In this document: piece after piece, positions 18,756 to 25,840 of the stretch
Layout of the letters: each line of letters begins with the position of its first letter
Numbering within the stretch: the stretch's first letter is position 1
Assembly: GCA_964651705.1 (NCBI GenBank)
Contig: CAZYWZ010000014.1
Span: forward strand, 20,757 to 84,756
Source of the DNA: JADLBR01 sp964651705
Lineage (GTDB): Bacteria > Verrucomicrobiota > Verrucomicrobiia > JADLBR01
Length of the DNA stretch: 64,000 bases
Direction of reading: 5' to 3'
Position numbers and translations under genes: made by a program
Notes under the pieces: generated by a model
Database searches by the model: none
What the model saw: the letters and a program-made list of their open reading frames with translations, nothing else
What the model was told of the DNA's origin: nothing

Positions 18756-18813
18756 GTAGGCCGGCTGTGCCGGCCGGCAATCTTGAGTGCGGCGGCTGAC
18801 ACAGCCGCCCTAC
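18756..18813. repeat. GTAG-foot palindrome pair (REP/BIME-like)
   Basis: Starts GTAG (18756-18759) followed by a GCCGGCTGTGCCGGC hairpin and ends with GGCGGCTGACACAGCCGCC followed by CTAC (18810-18813). It lies between the SDR stop and the MFS coding region and overlaps the possible GTG start of the MFS gene. Confidence 0.8.
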
Positions 18814-18837
18814 AAACATAGCATGCGCTTTCATCGC

Positions 18838-19614
18838 CTAGACCTCGGCATCCGGCGGGACGAGTTGCACCGAGCAGCCGCCATCGACGACGAGCCGCGC
18901 CCCGGTGATCCGGGCGGCGTCGTCCGACGCCATGAAGAGGACGGCCCCGGCGATGTCATCGGCCGATGACTCGCGGCCCAGCGGGACGTTGGCGCGGCGG
19001 CGGGCGACCTGCGCGTCGTCGAGCGCATCCCAGCGATCCGTGTGGATGTAGCCGGGCGCGACGGTGTTGACGCGGATGCCGTGGGGACCGAGCTCGATGG
19101 CCATGGCGCGCGTCAGGGCATCGACGCCACCCTTGGAGGCGCAGTAGGCGCTCCGGTTTCGGATGGGGCGCTCGGAGACGTTCGAGCCGACGTTGACGAT
19201 CGCGCCGCCGGTCCCCTGAGCGATCATCATGCGGGCGGCCAGTTGGGCGCAGTGGAACAGGCCGATCAGGTTGACGCGGAGGGTCTTTTCCAGCAGATCC
19301 AGCGGGGTGTCGACGAAGGAGGGGCCGATGGCTTGCGCGACGGCGTTGTTGACGAGAATGTCCAGGCCGCCGCATTCGCTTCGGACGAGGTCAAACATCG
19401 CCTGGATCTGCGCGGGGTCGGAGAGGTCCGCGGGCGCCTCGATGAGGCGCGCGCCGGCAGCGGATCGGATCGCGGCGGCGGCGGCGGCCGCGCCCTTGGC
19501 GGTGGAGCCGTTGATCGCGACGGTGGCGCCCGCCTCGGCGAAGCGGCGGGCGATGCCCAGGCCCGTGTTGCGGGAGGCGCCGGTGACTAGGATGCGTTTG
19601 CCCCCGAAGTTCAT
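18838..19614 (-). CDS. Short-chain dehydrogenase/reductase (SDR)
   Basis: A 258-residue classical SDR. The NAD(P)-binding TGASRNTGLG is at residues 11-20, NNA at 89-91, and the catalytic Ser144, Tyr157 and Lys161 are in SNVSE and SAYCASK. It ends with a typical SDR C-terminus (GARLVVDGGCSVQLVP). The start at ATG 19614 is where the Rossmann fold begins; the upstream open frame is repeat DNA. Sitting between a sugar-acid dehydratase gene and a transporter gene, it probably oxidises or reduces a sugar or sugar acid liberated by the locus (inference). Palindromic repeats occupy the junctions on both sides. Confidence 0.85.
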   Translation of the reverse strand: MNFGGKRILVTGASRNTGLGIARRFAEAGATVAINGSTAKGAAAAAAAIRSAAGARLIEAPADLSDPAQIQAMFDLVRSECGGLDILVNNAVAQAIGPSFVDTPLDLLEKTLRVNLIGLFHCAQLAARMMIAQGTGGAIVNVGSNVSERPIRNRSAYCASKGGVDALTRAMAIELGPHGIRVNTVAPGYIHTDRWDALDDAQVARRRANVPLGRESSADDIAGAVLFMASDDAARITGARLVVDGGCSVQLVPPDAEV

Positions 19615-19635
19615 GCTGAATCGAAACTTCTGGGT

Positions 19636-19705
19636 GTAGCCACGGTCGTGAGACCGTGGACGTGCTGGCCGAGCGCCCGGACCCATCTGTTACCAGATGG
19701 GCTAC
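19636..19705. repeat. GTAG-foot palindrome pair
   Basis: GTAG (19636) with hairpin CCACGGTCGTGAGACCGTGG, then a spacer, then CCCATCTGTTACCAGATGGG (19682-19701) and CTAC (19702-19705). The second hairpin recurs at 25786 and 27514. Located between the dehydratase and SDR genes. Confidence 0.85.
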
Positions 19706-19723
19706 ATTCTTGATCGCCTAGAA

Positions 19724-20905
19724 TCATGCTTTCGTTCCTCCGGTTCCAAAATACGACGTCGCATCGGGTGGGCGGATCTGCGTGAGCGCGCCGGTGTAGT
19801 GGCGGAGGTCGCGCGGCACGTAGGGATGTTTCGCGATCTCGCCCTCCCGGATGTCGATGCCGAGGCCCGGGGCATCCGGGATGAGCATGTGGCCGTTCTC
19901 GAGGCGCGCGGCCTCGGTGCTGACCTCGCGGCGGTGCGCCACGTCGGAGGACATCGTTTCCAGAAGGAAGAAATTGGGCGTGCAGGCGGCGAGTTGCAGG
20001 GTCGCGGCGTTGGCGACGGGTCCGGAGGGGTTGTGGGGGCAGACGGGGATGTGGTGGGCCTCGGCCATCGCGGCGATCTTCCGGACCTCGCCGATGCCGC
20101 CGGCGTGGCTCACGTCCGGTTGGATGTAATCGGCGCACCCGAGCCGGAGGTAATTGCGGTAGTCCCAGCGGCTGTAGAGGCGCTCGCCCCCGGCGATCGG
20201 CACCTTCACCCGGCGTTTGATCTCGGCCAGCGCCTCCGGGTTATCGGGGGGGATCGGTTCCTCGAACCAGGTGATATCGAAGTCCTCCAGCGCGTGGGCG
20301 ATGCGGACTGCGGTCGGCACGTTGAAGCGGCCGTGGCCCTCGATGAGGATGTCCACCTCGGGACCCGCGGCCGAGGCCACGGCGGCGATGCATTCCAGCG
20401 CCCCGCGCAACTCGCGCTTTCCGATGTCCCTGTACGCGCTGCCGAAGGGATCCCACTTCAGCCCGCGGAAGCCTTGCGCCACGGCGGCCCTGGCTTTCTC
20501 CGCGAACTCGTCCGGCGTCACGGCCGGCGCAAACCATCCGTTGGCATAGCAGGGCACGCGGTCGCGCACCCGGCCCCCGAGCAACTGCCACACCGGAACC
20601 CCGAGCGCCTTGCCCTTGATGTCCCAGAGGGCCATCTCGACCCCGGCCAGCGCGCTCATCAGGACGGGGCCGCCCCGCCAGTACGCATCGCGATACGCGT
20701 CGTGCCAGAAGGCCTCGATGTCGTGCGGATCGCGGCCCACGAGATAGCGTCCCAATTCGCGGCAGGCTTGCGCCACGGTCTGCTCGCGCATCTCCAGCGT
20801 GGCTTCGCCAACGCCGTGAAGGCCGCCGTCGGTGTCGACCCTGACGAAGACCCAGTTCGTCCGGTACGCGTGGCAGAGGAAGGTCTGGATGCCGGTGACT
20901 TTCAT
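19724..20905 (-). CDS. Enolase-superfamily sugar-acid dehydratase, galactonate dehydratase-like
   Basis: A 393-residue mandelate racemase/muconate lactonising-type protein closest in pattern to D-galactonate dehydratase DgoD. Relative to DgoD numbering there is a constant +6 shift: Lys150 in GLKWDP, metal ligands Glu189, Glu215 and Glu241 (in EGHGRF, WFEEP, GGERLYSR), and general bases His191 and His291 (PHNPSGPVA). The first metal ligand is Glu189, where DgoD has Asp. The enzyme would dehydrate a six-carbon sugar acid to the 2-keto-3-deoxy form in the cytoplasm. No Shine-Dalgarno is seen before ATG 20905. It is the first gene of the long carbohydrate operon. Confidence 0.8.
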   Translation of the reverse strand: MKVTGIQTFLCHAYRTNWVFVRVDTDGGLHGVGEATLEMREQTVAQACRELGRYLVGRDPHDIEAFWHDAYRDAYWRGGPVLMSALAGVEMALWDIKGKALGVPVWQLLGGRVRDRVPCYANGWFAPAVTPDEFAEKARAAVAQGFRGLKWDPFGSAYRDIGKRELRGALECIAAVASAAGPEVDILIEGHGRFNVPTAVRIAHALEDFDITWFEEPIPPDNPEALAEIKRRVKVPIAGGERLYSRWDYRNYLRLGCADYIQPDVSHAGGIGEVRKIAAMAEAHHIPVCPHNPSGPVANAATLQLAACTPNFFLLETMSSDVAHRREVSTEAARLENGHMLIPDAPGLGIDIREGEIAKHPYVPRDLRHYTGALTQIRPPDATSYFGTGGTKA

Positions 20906-20917
20906 GGGAGATTATTG

Positions 20918-20988
20918 AACCACGGATGGACACGGATGGGCGCGGATGGCGCGGCGGAATTGGTGTCCATCGGAGTCCATTCGTGGTT
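20918..20988. promoter_or_regulatory. Inverted repeat upstream of the carbohydrate operon
   Basis: AACCACGGATGGA (20918-20930) and TCCATTCGTGGTT (20976-20988) are complementary at 12 of 13 positions, 45 nt apart, and start 13 nt upstream of the dehydratase ATG. Shorter GGATGG and CCAT motifs lie between. It could be an operator for the nearby XylR-like regulator, a leader hairpin, or one more interspersed repeat; the sequence alone does not decide. Confidence 0.4.
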
Positions 20989-21079
20989 GAGGGTGGGCCC
21001 GTGCCACCCGGAGGCCAACTGGCAAATTGCGTCAGTGATTTGCGAAACTGCGACATCCCGCGCCGCGGGGCCGGCGCCC

Positions 21080-21137
21080 GTAACGCGGACACTCCTGTCC
21101 GCGATCCATGGGCGGACAGGAGTGTCCGCCCTACGGC
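21080..21137. repeat. RAYT-flanking palindrome pair, upstream copy
   Basis: 58 bp identical to 21931-21988. It begins GTAACGCGGACACTCCTGTC, has a central GATCCATG, and ends with the inverse palindrome and CTAC (21131-21134). The left foot is GTAA and the right foot is GTAG read on the minus strand. It lies 50 nt before the RAYT start codon. Confidence 0.9.
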
Positions 21138-21187
21138 ATTTGGGCTTGCCGGGTCGGGAGGGATTCGCGATAGGGTTCTCTCCGGGT

Positions 21188-21904
21188 ATGGAGAAGGGTC
21201 GGGGAAATTCGTATCCTTTTGAATTCAAGGCTCGGGATGGGATGGGGTGCGGCCCGCGCCCCCGGATCCCATTCATCGGCCTGAACCAAGATGGGCAAAT
21301 CCGCATCACATGTCGGCGATTGCCGCATTGGACTCAGGCGGGCGTGTCGTACTTTGTGACGTATCGTCTAGCCGATTCCGTACCATTGAAACTATTGCGC
21401 CGATGGCGTGAAGAGAGGGATATTTGGTTGCGCTGGCACCCTGAGCCTTGGACCAGAAAGGTGCAGGAGGATTATGAAGAGCGATTCACCGAACGCATGG
21501 AGCGATGGGTGGATGCGGGAGTGGGCGCGTGTCAACTGCGCCGTCCCGAGATTCGAGCGATAGCCGAAAGGCACCTATTGCACGGCGATGGATCGAGGCA
21601 CGATGTGGATTCGTATGTGATCATGCCAAACCACGTGCATGCGATCCTGACCCCGAGGGCGGGCAACGACCTGTTCGGGCTCCTCCAGGGCATCAAGGGC
21701 GTGAGCGCGCGCAACATCAACCGGCTCCTTGGCCGTATCGGCGCGAGGCTCTGGATGGAGGACGCGTATAACAGGATCGTGCGTGACGCGAGAGAACTAT
21801 GGGCGTTCCGCCAATACATCGCACTGAACCCGGTTAAGGCCCGGCTGCGTCCGAATGAATATACCCTGGTGTTCGCGGACGTGCTGGAGGCCAGCGGACC
21901 GTAG
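21188..21904 (+). CDS. REP-associated tyrosine transposase (RAYT, Y1/IS200-like)
   Basis: A 238-residue Y1 transposase of the RAYT type. It has the HUH metal motif (NHVHAIL, His149 and His151) preceded by YVIMP, the WMEDAYNRIVRD box, and the catalytic Tyr210 in FRQYIALNPVKARL, the standard RAYT signature. ATG 21188 is the likely start, though the first 35-40 residues are not obviously conserved and a later start is possible. The open frame runs upstream to 19697 on the wrong strand of the dehydratase and is spurious there. The stop codon lies in a GTAG at 21901-21904. The gene is bracketed by identical 58-bp palindromic repeats at 21080 and 21931, which are its probable substrates. Confidence 0.88.
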   Translation: MEKGRGNSYPFEFKARDGMGCGPRPRIPFIGLNQDGQIRITCRRLPHWTQAGVSYFVTYRLADSVPLKLLRRWREERDIWLRWHPEPWTRKVQEDYEERFTERMERWVDAGVGACQLRRPEIRAIAERHLLHGDGSRHDVDSYVIMPNHVHAILTPRAGNDLFGLLQGIKGVSARNINRLLGRIGARLWMEDAYNRIVRDARELWAFRQYIALNPVKARLRPNEYTLVFADVLEASGP

Positions 21905-21930
21905 CGGTGACTCTTTTGTGGGACGGGGGC

Positions 21931-22023
21931 GTAACGCGGACACTCCTGTCCGCGATCCATGGGCGGACAGGAGTGTCCGCCCTACGGCGTTCGGGTTGGG
22001 GCGGACAGGAGTGTCCGCCCTAC
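21931..22023. repeat. RAYT-flanking palindrome pair, downstream copy plus one extra palindrome
   Basis: 21931-21988 is identical to 21080-21137. A third half-unit, GGCGGACAGGAGTGTCCGCC followed by CTAC (22020-22023), is appended. It lies between the RAYT stop and the start of the AraC-type regulator. Confidence 0.9.
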
Positions 22024-22057
22024 GATATGGCTATTGCGGGCGCGTTTGGCGGTTGGC

Positions 22058-23248
22058 ATGATGTGTGCGATGGCTTCGAAAATGCGTCGGGGTCGAGGGT
22101 CCTCGGGTGGCGCGGCGGTGGGCCGGAGGCCCTCGGTGGCGGTGTGCATCGACACGCGGGACGGGCCGGGGCGCGAGCGGTTGCTGGGGGTGTACCGTTT
22201 TGCGGTGGAGCGGGGCTGGCGGCTGTACCTGTTGCGTGGGGAGGACCGGGCGGTGTTGGCGCGGTTGCGGCGGCTGCGGCTGGACGGGGCGATCGTGTAC
22301 GACAAGCCTGCTTCGATCCACCGGGTGCTGGTGGCGCGGGGCGTGCCGTGCGTGGAGACGGGGGCGAGGAATCTGGGGATCGATGACGCGGCGGTCTTCG
22401 TGGATGACGACGCGTTGGCCAAGCTGGCGGTGGGGCACCTTTCGGGGCTGGGGCTGGCTGGGCTGGCGTATTGCGGGCTGGGGCGCCGTTGGCCGTCGGC
22501 GCGGCGCGCGGAGCATTTCTGCAAACACGCCGGGGGCGCCGGCTATCTGGCGAGCGTTTTTGAGGAGTCGGTGCCGGAGGGCGAGGCGGATCTGGATCGG
22601 CTGACGCAGTGGCTGCGCAAGTTGCCGAAGCCCGTGGGGGTGCTCGCCTACGACGACAAGATGGCGGAGCGGGTGCTGGCGGCCTGCGCTTGGGGCGGCA
22701 TTGCGGTGCCGGGGGAGGTGGCGGTGGTGGGCATCGGCAATGACGAGCTGATGTGCCAGTTGGCGCACCCGTCGCTATCGAGCGTGGCATTGCCGACGGC
22801 GGAGATCGGGCGCCGGGCCGCCGAGCTGCTGGATCGTCGGCTGCGGGGAAGGGGCCGTTGGCGGATGAGGGAGGCGCTGGCGCCGCGCGAGGTGATCGCG
22901 CGGGCATCGACGGACCGTTTCCCCACGGTGGACCCGGTGGTCTGCGCGGCCATCGAGGTTATCGTGGGGCGGGACTCTGGTCCCCTGGGAACCGATCAGG
23001 TGGCCGGGGCGATCGGCGTGTCGCGGCGGACGCTGGAGCGCCGCTTCCGCGAGGTCATGCGGCAGACGGTGCATGACTTTCTGGTGGGGCGGCGCATGCG
23101 CCGCGCGGCCGAACTGCTGCGGCTGCACCCGAGCCCGCTTTCGGATATCGCGTCCCGGTGTGGCTATGGGGCGCTGTCGGCATTCATCCGCGCGTTCCGG
23201 GCGGCCATGGGCTGCCATCCGCGGGCCTATCGGGAGCGGTACCGGTGA
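22058..23248 (+). CDS. AraC-family regulator with LacI-type sugar-sensing domain (XylR-like)
   Basis: A 396-residue protein with XylR-type architecture. Residues about 20-290 form a periplasmic-binding-protein-like sensor (SVAVCIDTRDGPGRERLLGV ... VLAYDDKMAERVL ... VAVVGIGNDELMC), and about 295-392 form a double AraC helix-turn-helix (VAGAIGVSRRTLERRFRE and LSDIASRCGYGALSAFIRAF). Starts at ATG 22058 or 22061. It is transcribed away from the carbohydrate operon that begins at 20905, with the RAYT gene in between, so it probably activates that operon in response to a released sugar (inference). Upstream frame extension to 21959 is repeat DNA. Confidence 0.88.
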   Translation: MMCAMASKMRRGRGSSGGAAVGRRPSVAVCIDTRDGPGRERLLGVYRFAVERGWRLYLLRGEDRAVLARLRRLRLDGAIVYDKPASIHRVLVARGVPCVETGARNLGIDDAAVFVDDDALAKLAVGHLSGLGLAGLAYCGLGRRWPSARRAEHFCKHAGGAGYLASVFEESVPEGEADLDRLTQWLRKLPKPVGVLAYDDKMAERVLAACAWGGIAVPGEVAVVGIGNDELMCQLAHPSLSSVALPTAEIGRRAAELLDRRLRGRGRWRMREALAPREVIARASTDRFPTVDPVVCAAIEVIVGRDSGPLGTDQVAGAIGVSRRTLERRFREVMRQTVHDFLVGRRMRRAAELLRLHPSPLSDIASRCGYGALSAFIRAFRAAMGCHPRAYRERYR

Positions 23249-23547
23249 GGTCGGTTCCCGTGGGCGGAGGAACTTCCGTGGCCACGTTTCCCTCTACGTG
23301 GACGACGTGGAGATTTCCGATCAGGCGCTTTGATCCTCCTCACTGTTTCGTGGGAGAATCGTGAGAGGGACGCCGGCCTCGGCGTCCGCGCGCCACCAGC
23401 ATGCGGGGACCTCGACCCACCCGGCCCGCGAGGCCGCGGGCCCTCCCAAACATTGCTTAACTTAGCGCCATCCGTGTCCGGCCCCGACATCGATGTCGGG
23501 GTTGGCCGACGGCCCTGGTCGCGCGGGCCAAACGCTAGCGCGTTCGG
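23249..23547. repeat. Intergenic stretch with palindromes, no gene
   Basis: No coding region is supported here. It holds a pair of hairpins with GAGG/CCTC feet (GGACGCCGGCCTCGGCGTCC at 23368-23387 and CCCGCGAGGCCGCGGG at 23425-23440, outer feet 23365 and 23445) and a perfect 20-bp palindrome CCCCGACATCGATGTCGGGG (23482-23501). Confidence 0.7.
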
Positions 23548-23553
23548 CTACGG
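23521..23553. repeat. GTAG-foot palindrome that supplies a stop codon
   Basis: GGCCAAACGCTAGCGCGTTC followed by GGC and CTAC (23548-23551). On the minus strand the GTAG foot contains the TAG stop of the zinc-ribbon gene. A relative (GGGCCAAACGCC ... GGCGTTCGGCTGC) lies at 42073-42110. Confidence 0.8.
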
Positions 23554-23832
23554 ATTTTGCCGCTGGCTGCGGTGGGCCAGGCGGAGATGCTGGGCGGGGG
23601 GCGCCGGGCGGCGGGCGACGGTGCGTCGGCGTTGGCGCATGGCGGCCTGAGCCATCTGGGCATCTCCGGCCGTGACCTCGCGGGTGCCGAGGGAGGAGGC
23701 GCATCCGGTGCAGAGGTAGTCGTAGATCTCCTTGTCGGGGAGCACCAGCAACAATCGCTCGCGGACCTCGCGGGGCCCGCCGCATTTGGGGCAGTACAGT
23801 TGCGCGGCGCGGAGGTGCTCGAATTGCTGCAT
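23548..23832 (-). CDS. Small zinc-ribbon protein
   Basis: A 94-residue protein with two Cys pairs (YCPKCGG and LCTGCASS) that would form a zinc ribbon, followed by a basic, Arg-rich tail. No family I can name. ATG 23832 is preferred: GGGAGG lies 9 nt upstream, and this start sits 5 nt after the kinase stop. The alternative ATG 23841 overlaps that stop as ATGA but would leave no spacing for the ribosome site. The TAG stop is formed by the GTAG foot of a palindromic repeat (23526-23551), so the present C-terminus may have been set by repeat insertion. Function unknown; the ribbon suggests nucleic acid or protein binding. Confidence 0.7.
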   Translation of the reverse strand: MQQFEHLRAAQLYCPKCGGPREVRERLLLVLPDKEIYDYLCTGCASSLGTREVTAGDAQMAQAAMRQRRRTVARRPAPPAQHLRLAHRSQRQNP

Positions 23833-23837
23833 GGCGA

Positions 23838-24431
23838 TCATCCTCCCCGCTCGACTCGCTCGAAGCAATCCAGGATCGAGCGGAGGACCTGGAATGGTTT
23901 TCGGGATGCGTCGATGGGCACGACGCGGTCCCGGTAGTGATCGAGCACGGGCTTGGTCTCCTCGTCGAAGATGCGGAAGCGGCGCTGTATGATCTCGTCG
24001 TTGATATCGTCGAGGCGGTTCTCGTGGAGGGAGCGCTGGCGGATGCGGTCGGCGAGTTTTCTCCGGTCGGGGCAATCGAGGTGGCAGACCATCAGGATGT
24101 CGGCCTCGGATTCCATGAGTTTGGCCTGGTGGACGTTGCGCGGGATGCCGTCGAGGACGAGGAGGTGCTCGGCGGGGCGGAGTTCGCCCATGATGGCGAG
24201 GTTGCGGAGGTGCTGGTGCCAGAGGCGGATGGTGATGTCGTCGGGGACGAGCTGGCCCTTGGAGGAATGGGCGATGAACTCGCGGCCCAACTCGGATCGG
24301 GGATCGAGGGAGCGGAACACCTCGCCGCAGGCGACGTGGAAGAAGCCGGGGACGTGGCCCAGGATCTTGCCGACGGTGCCCTTGCCGGCGCCGGGGGAGC
24401 CGATCAGAAGTATCGATTTATATCGCGTCAC
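23838..24431 (-). CDS. Adenylate kinase-like nucleoside monophosphate kinase
   Basis: A 197-residue P-loop kinase: GSPGAGKG at residues 11-18, the NMP-binding region with GEVFRSLD, LVLDGIPRN (the conserved DG-PR motif), and a short LID. It would transfer phosphate between ATP and a nucleoside monophosphate in the cytoplasm. The start is GTG 24431, 5 nt after the glcF stop; no ATG in frame would keep the P-loop. The LID lacks the Cys4 zinc site found in many long adenylate kinases. Whether it is the cell's main adenylate kinase or a specialised paralogue cannot be told here, and its place behind glycolate oxidase genes is unusual. Confidence 0.85.
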   Translation of the reverse strand: MTRYKSILLIGSPGAGKGTVGKILGHVPGFFHVACGEVFRSLDPRSELGREFIAHSSKGQLVPDDITIRLWHQHLRNLAIMGELRPAEHLLVLDGIPRNVHQAKLMESEADILMVCHLDCPDRRKLADRIRQRSLHENRLDDINDEIIQRRFRIFDEETKPVLDHYRDRVVPIDASRKPFQVLRSILDCFERVERGG

Positions 24432-24436
24432 CAGCG

Positions 24437-25765
24437 CTAATGTTTGGCGCGTCTATACGCTTGCGCAAGCAGGGAGATGGGGTGGACGACGGGGCGGTCG
24501 GGGCGGGGGGAGGCGGCGATGCCGGTTTCCAGCTGGATGGTGCAGCCGGGGTTGGAGGTGACGACCGTCTCGGCGCCGGTGTTATCGATGTGGCCCAGTT
24601 TGCGATTCAGGAGTTTACCGGACATCACGGGCTGGGTGATATTGTACACTCCTGCGCTGCCGCAGCACCAGGTGCTCTCGTGGAGTTCGACGAGGTCCAG
24701 CCCGGGTATGGCGCGGAGGATCTCGCGGGGCTGCTGGGTGATCTTCTGGCCATGGCAGAGGTGGCAGGCCTCGTGGTAGGTGACCTTGCCGGGGCCACCG
24801 TTGCCGCAGCAGGTGGGCGGCGCGGCGGGCTTCTTGAAGCCGATCTCCACGAGGAACTCGTGGATATCACGGGCCTTCCGGTCCCACGCCTCGGCGCGGG
24901 AGCGGTATCTGGGGTCGTCGTGCAAGAGGTGGCCGTAGTGTTTGAGGTGCGAGCCGCAGCCGGCGGCATTGATGATGATCGCGTCGAGTGTCTCCGGCCC
25001 GAAGGCGTCGATGTTGCGGCGGGCCAATTTCTTCGCCATTTCCCACTCGCCGTTGTGGCCGTGGAGCGAGCCGCAGCAGGCCTGGCCGCGGGGCGTGAAG
25101 ACCTCGCATCCGTTTTCCAGCAGCACATCGACGGTATCGCGGTTGACGTGGGAGAAGACGAAATCGGCGACGCAGCCGGTGATCATGCCGACGCGGCGCC
25201 TGACCTCGCCCTCGGGGCGCTCGGTCTCGCGGATGAGGTCGAAGGAGAACTTGGCCTGGACCTTGGGCGTGAGCGGCTCCAGTTCCCGGAACCGTTTCGG
25301 GGCGAGGGCCATGAGGCCGAATTTCCGGACGACCCATTGGAGGCCGGTGATTTGGTAGAGCCACATGAGGCGGCCGATCAGGCGCAGCAGCGGCGGGTGG
25401 CAGAAGGCCATCTCGATGAGCGACCACCGGATCAGGCGTCGGAAGGGGTTGTCGGAGACGCGGGTGCGCTCGACCTCGGCGCGGCCCATTTCGAACAGTT
25501 CGGCGTAATTCACGCCCGCCGGGCAGGCGGTCATGCAGGCGAGGCAACCGAGGCAGAAGGACATCTCCCTGGCGAACCCGCGCGAGACGTCGAGCCGGCC
25601 GTCGGCGACCGCGCGCATCAGGGCGATGCGGCCGCGGGGGCTGGAGCGCTCCATGAGGGTCGCGTCGTAGGTGGGGCACGTCGGCAGGCACATGCCGCAG
25701 TGCATGCACTGCTGGAGGACCGAATAGTCGAGGTCCTTGAGGTAGCTGGAGGGGGAGGGGCTCAT
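24437..25765 (-). CDS. glcF: Glycolate oxidase iron-sulfur subunit
   Basis: A 442-residue protein with two 4Fe-4S motifs near the N-terminus (Cys20, 23, 26, 30 in CMHCGMCLPTCP; Cys71, 74, 77, 81 in CLGCLACMTACP) and two CCG-type cysteine-rich domains (QACCGSLHGHNG and TWCCGSAGVYN). This is the electron-transfer subunit that passes electrons from the FAD subunit to the membrane quinone pool during glycolate or lactate oxidation. It follows glcD by 75 nt, and that gap contains one GTAG-foot palindrome. No glcE-like subunit is present, so this is a two-subunit GlcD/GlcF-type system. Confidence 0.9.
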   Translation of the reverse strand: MSPSPSSYLKDLDYSVLQQCMHCGMCLPTCPTYDATLMERSSPRGRIALMRAVADGRLDVSRGFAREMSFCLGCLACMTACPAGVNYAELFEMGRAEVERTRVSDNPFRRLIRWSLIEMAFCHPPLLRLIGRLMWLYQITGLQWVVRKFGLMALAPKRFRELEPLTPKVQAKFSFDLIRETERPEGEVRRRVGMITGCVADFVFSHVNRDTVDVLLENGCEVFTPRGQACCGSLHGHNGEWEMAKKLARRNIDAFGPETLDAIIINAAGCGSHLKHYGHLLHDDPRYRSRAEAWDRKARDIHEFLVEIGFKKPAAPPTCCGNGGPGKVTYHEACHLCHGQKITQQPREILRAIPGLDLVELHESTWCCGSAGVYNITQPVMSGKLLNRKLGHIDNTGAETVVTSNPGCTIQLETGIAASPRPDRPVVHPISLLAQAYRRAKH

Positions 25766-25785
25766 CGGATTCTCTCGCGGCGGGG

Positions 25786-25809
25786 CCCATCTGTTACCAG
25801 ATGGGCTAC
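25786..25809. repeat. Single GTAG-foot palindrome between glcD and glcF
   Basis: CCCATCTGTTACCAGATGGG plus CTAC; the same element as the right half of 19636-19705. Confidence 0.85.
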
Positions 25810-25840
25810 ATCGGGATCTTTCGCATCGGCGCGCATGGTG

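Noticed and set aside
1..20905. A SusCD-type polysaccharide utilisation locus of Bacteroidetes
   Set aside because: There is no TonB-dependent receptor or SusD-like lipoprotein; the transporter is an MFS protein and the regulator is XylR-like.
19697..21187. Upstream 497 codons of the plus-strand frame ending in the RAYT gene
   Set aside because: They run antisense to the dehydratase and through repeat DNA; only the part from about 21188 has transposase motifs.
21080..22023. A full insertion sequence with DDE-type terminal repeats
   Set aside because: The transposase is a single-domain HUH/Y1 protein with RAYT motifs, and the flanking repeats are palindromic REP-like units, not DDE-type ends.
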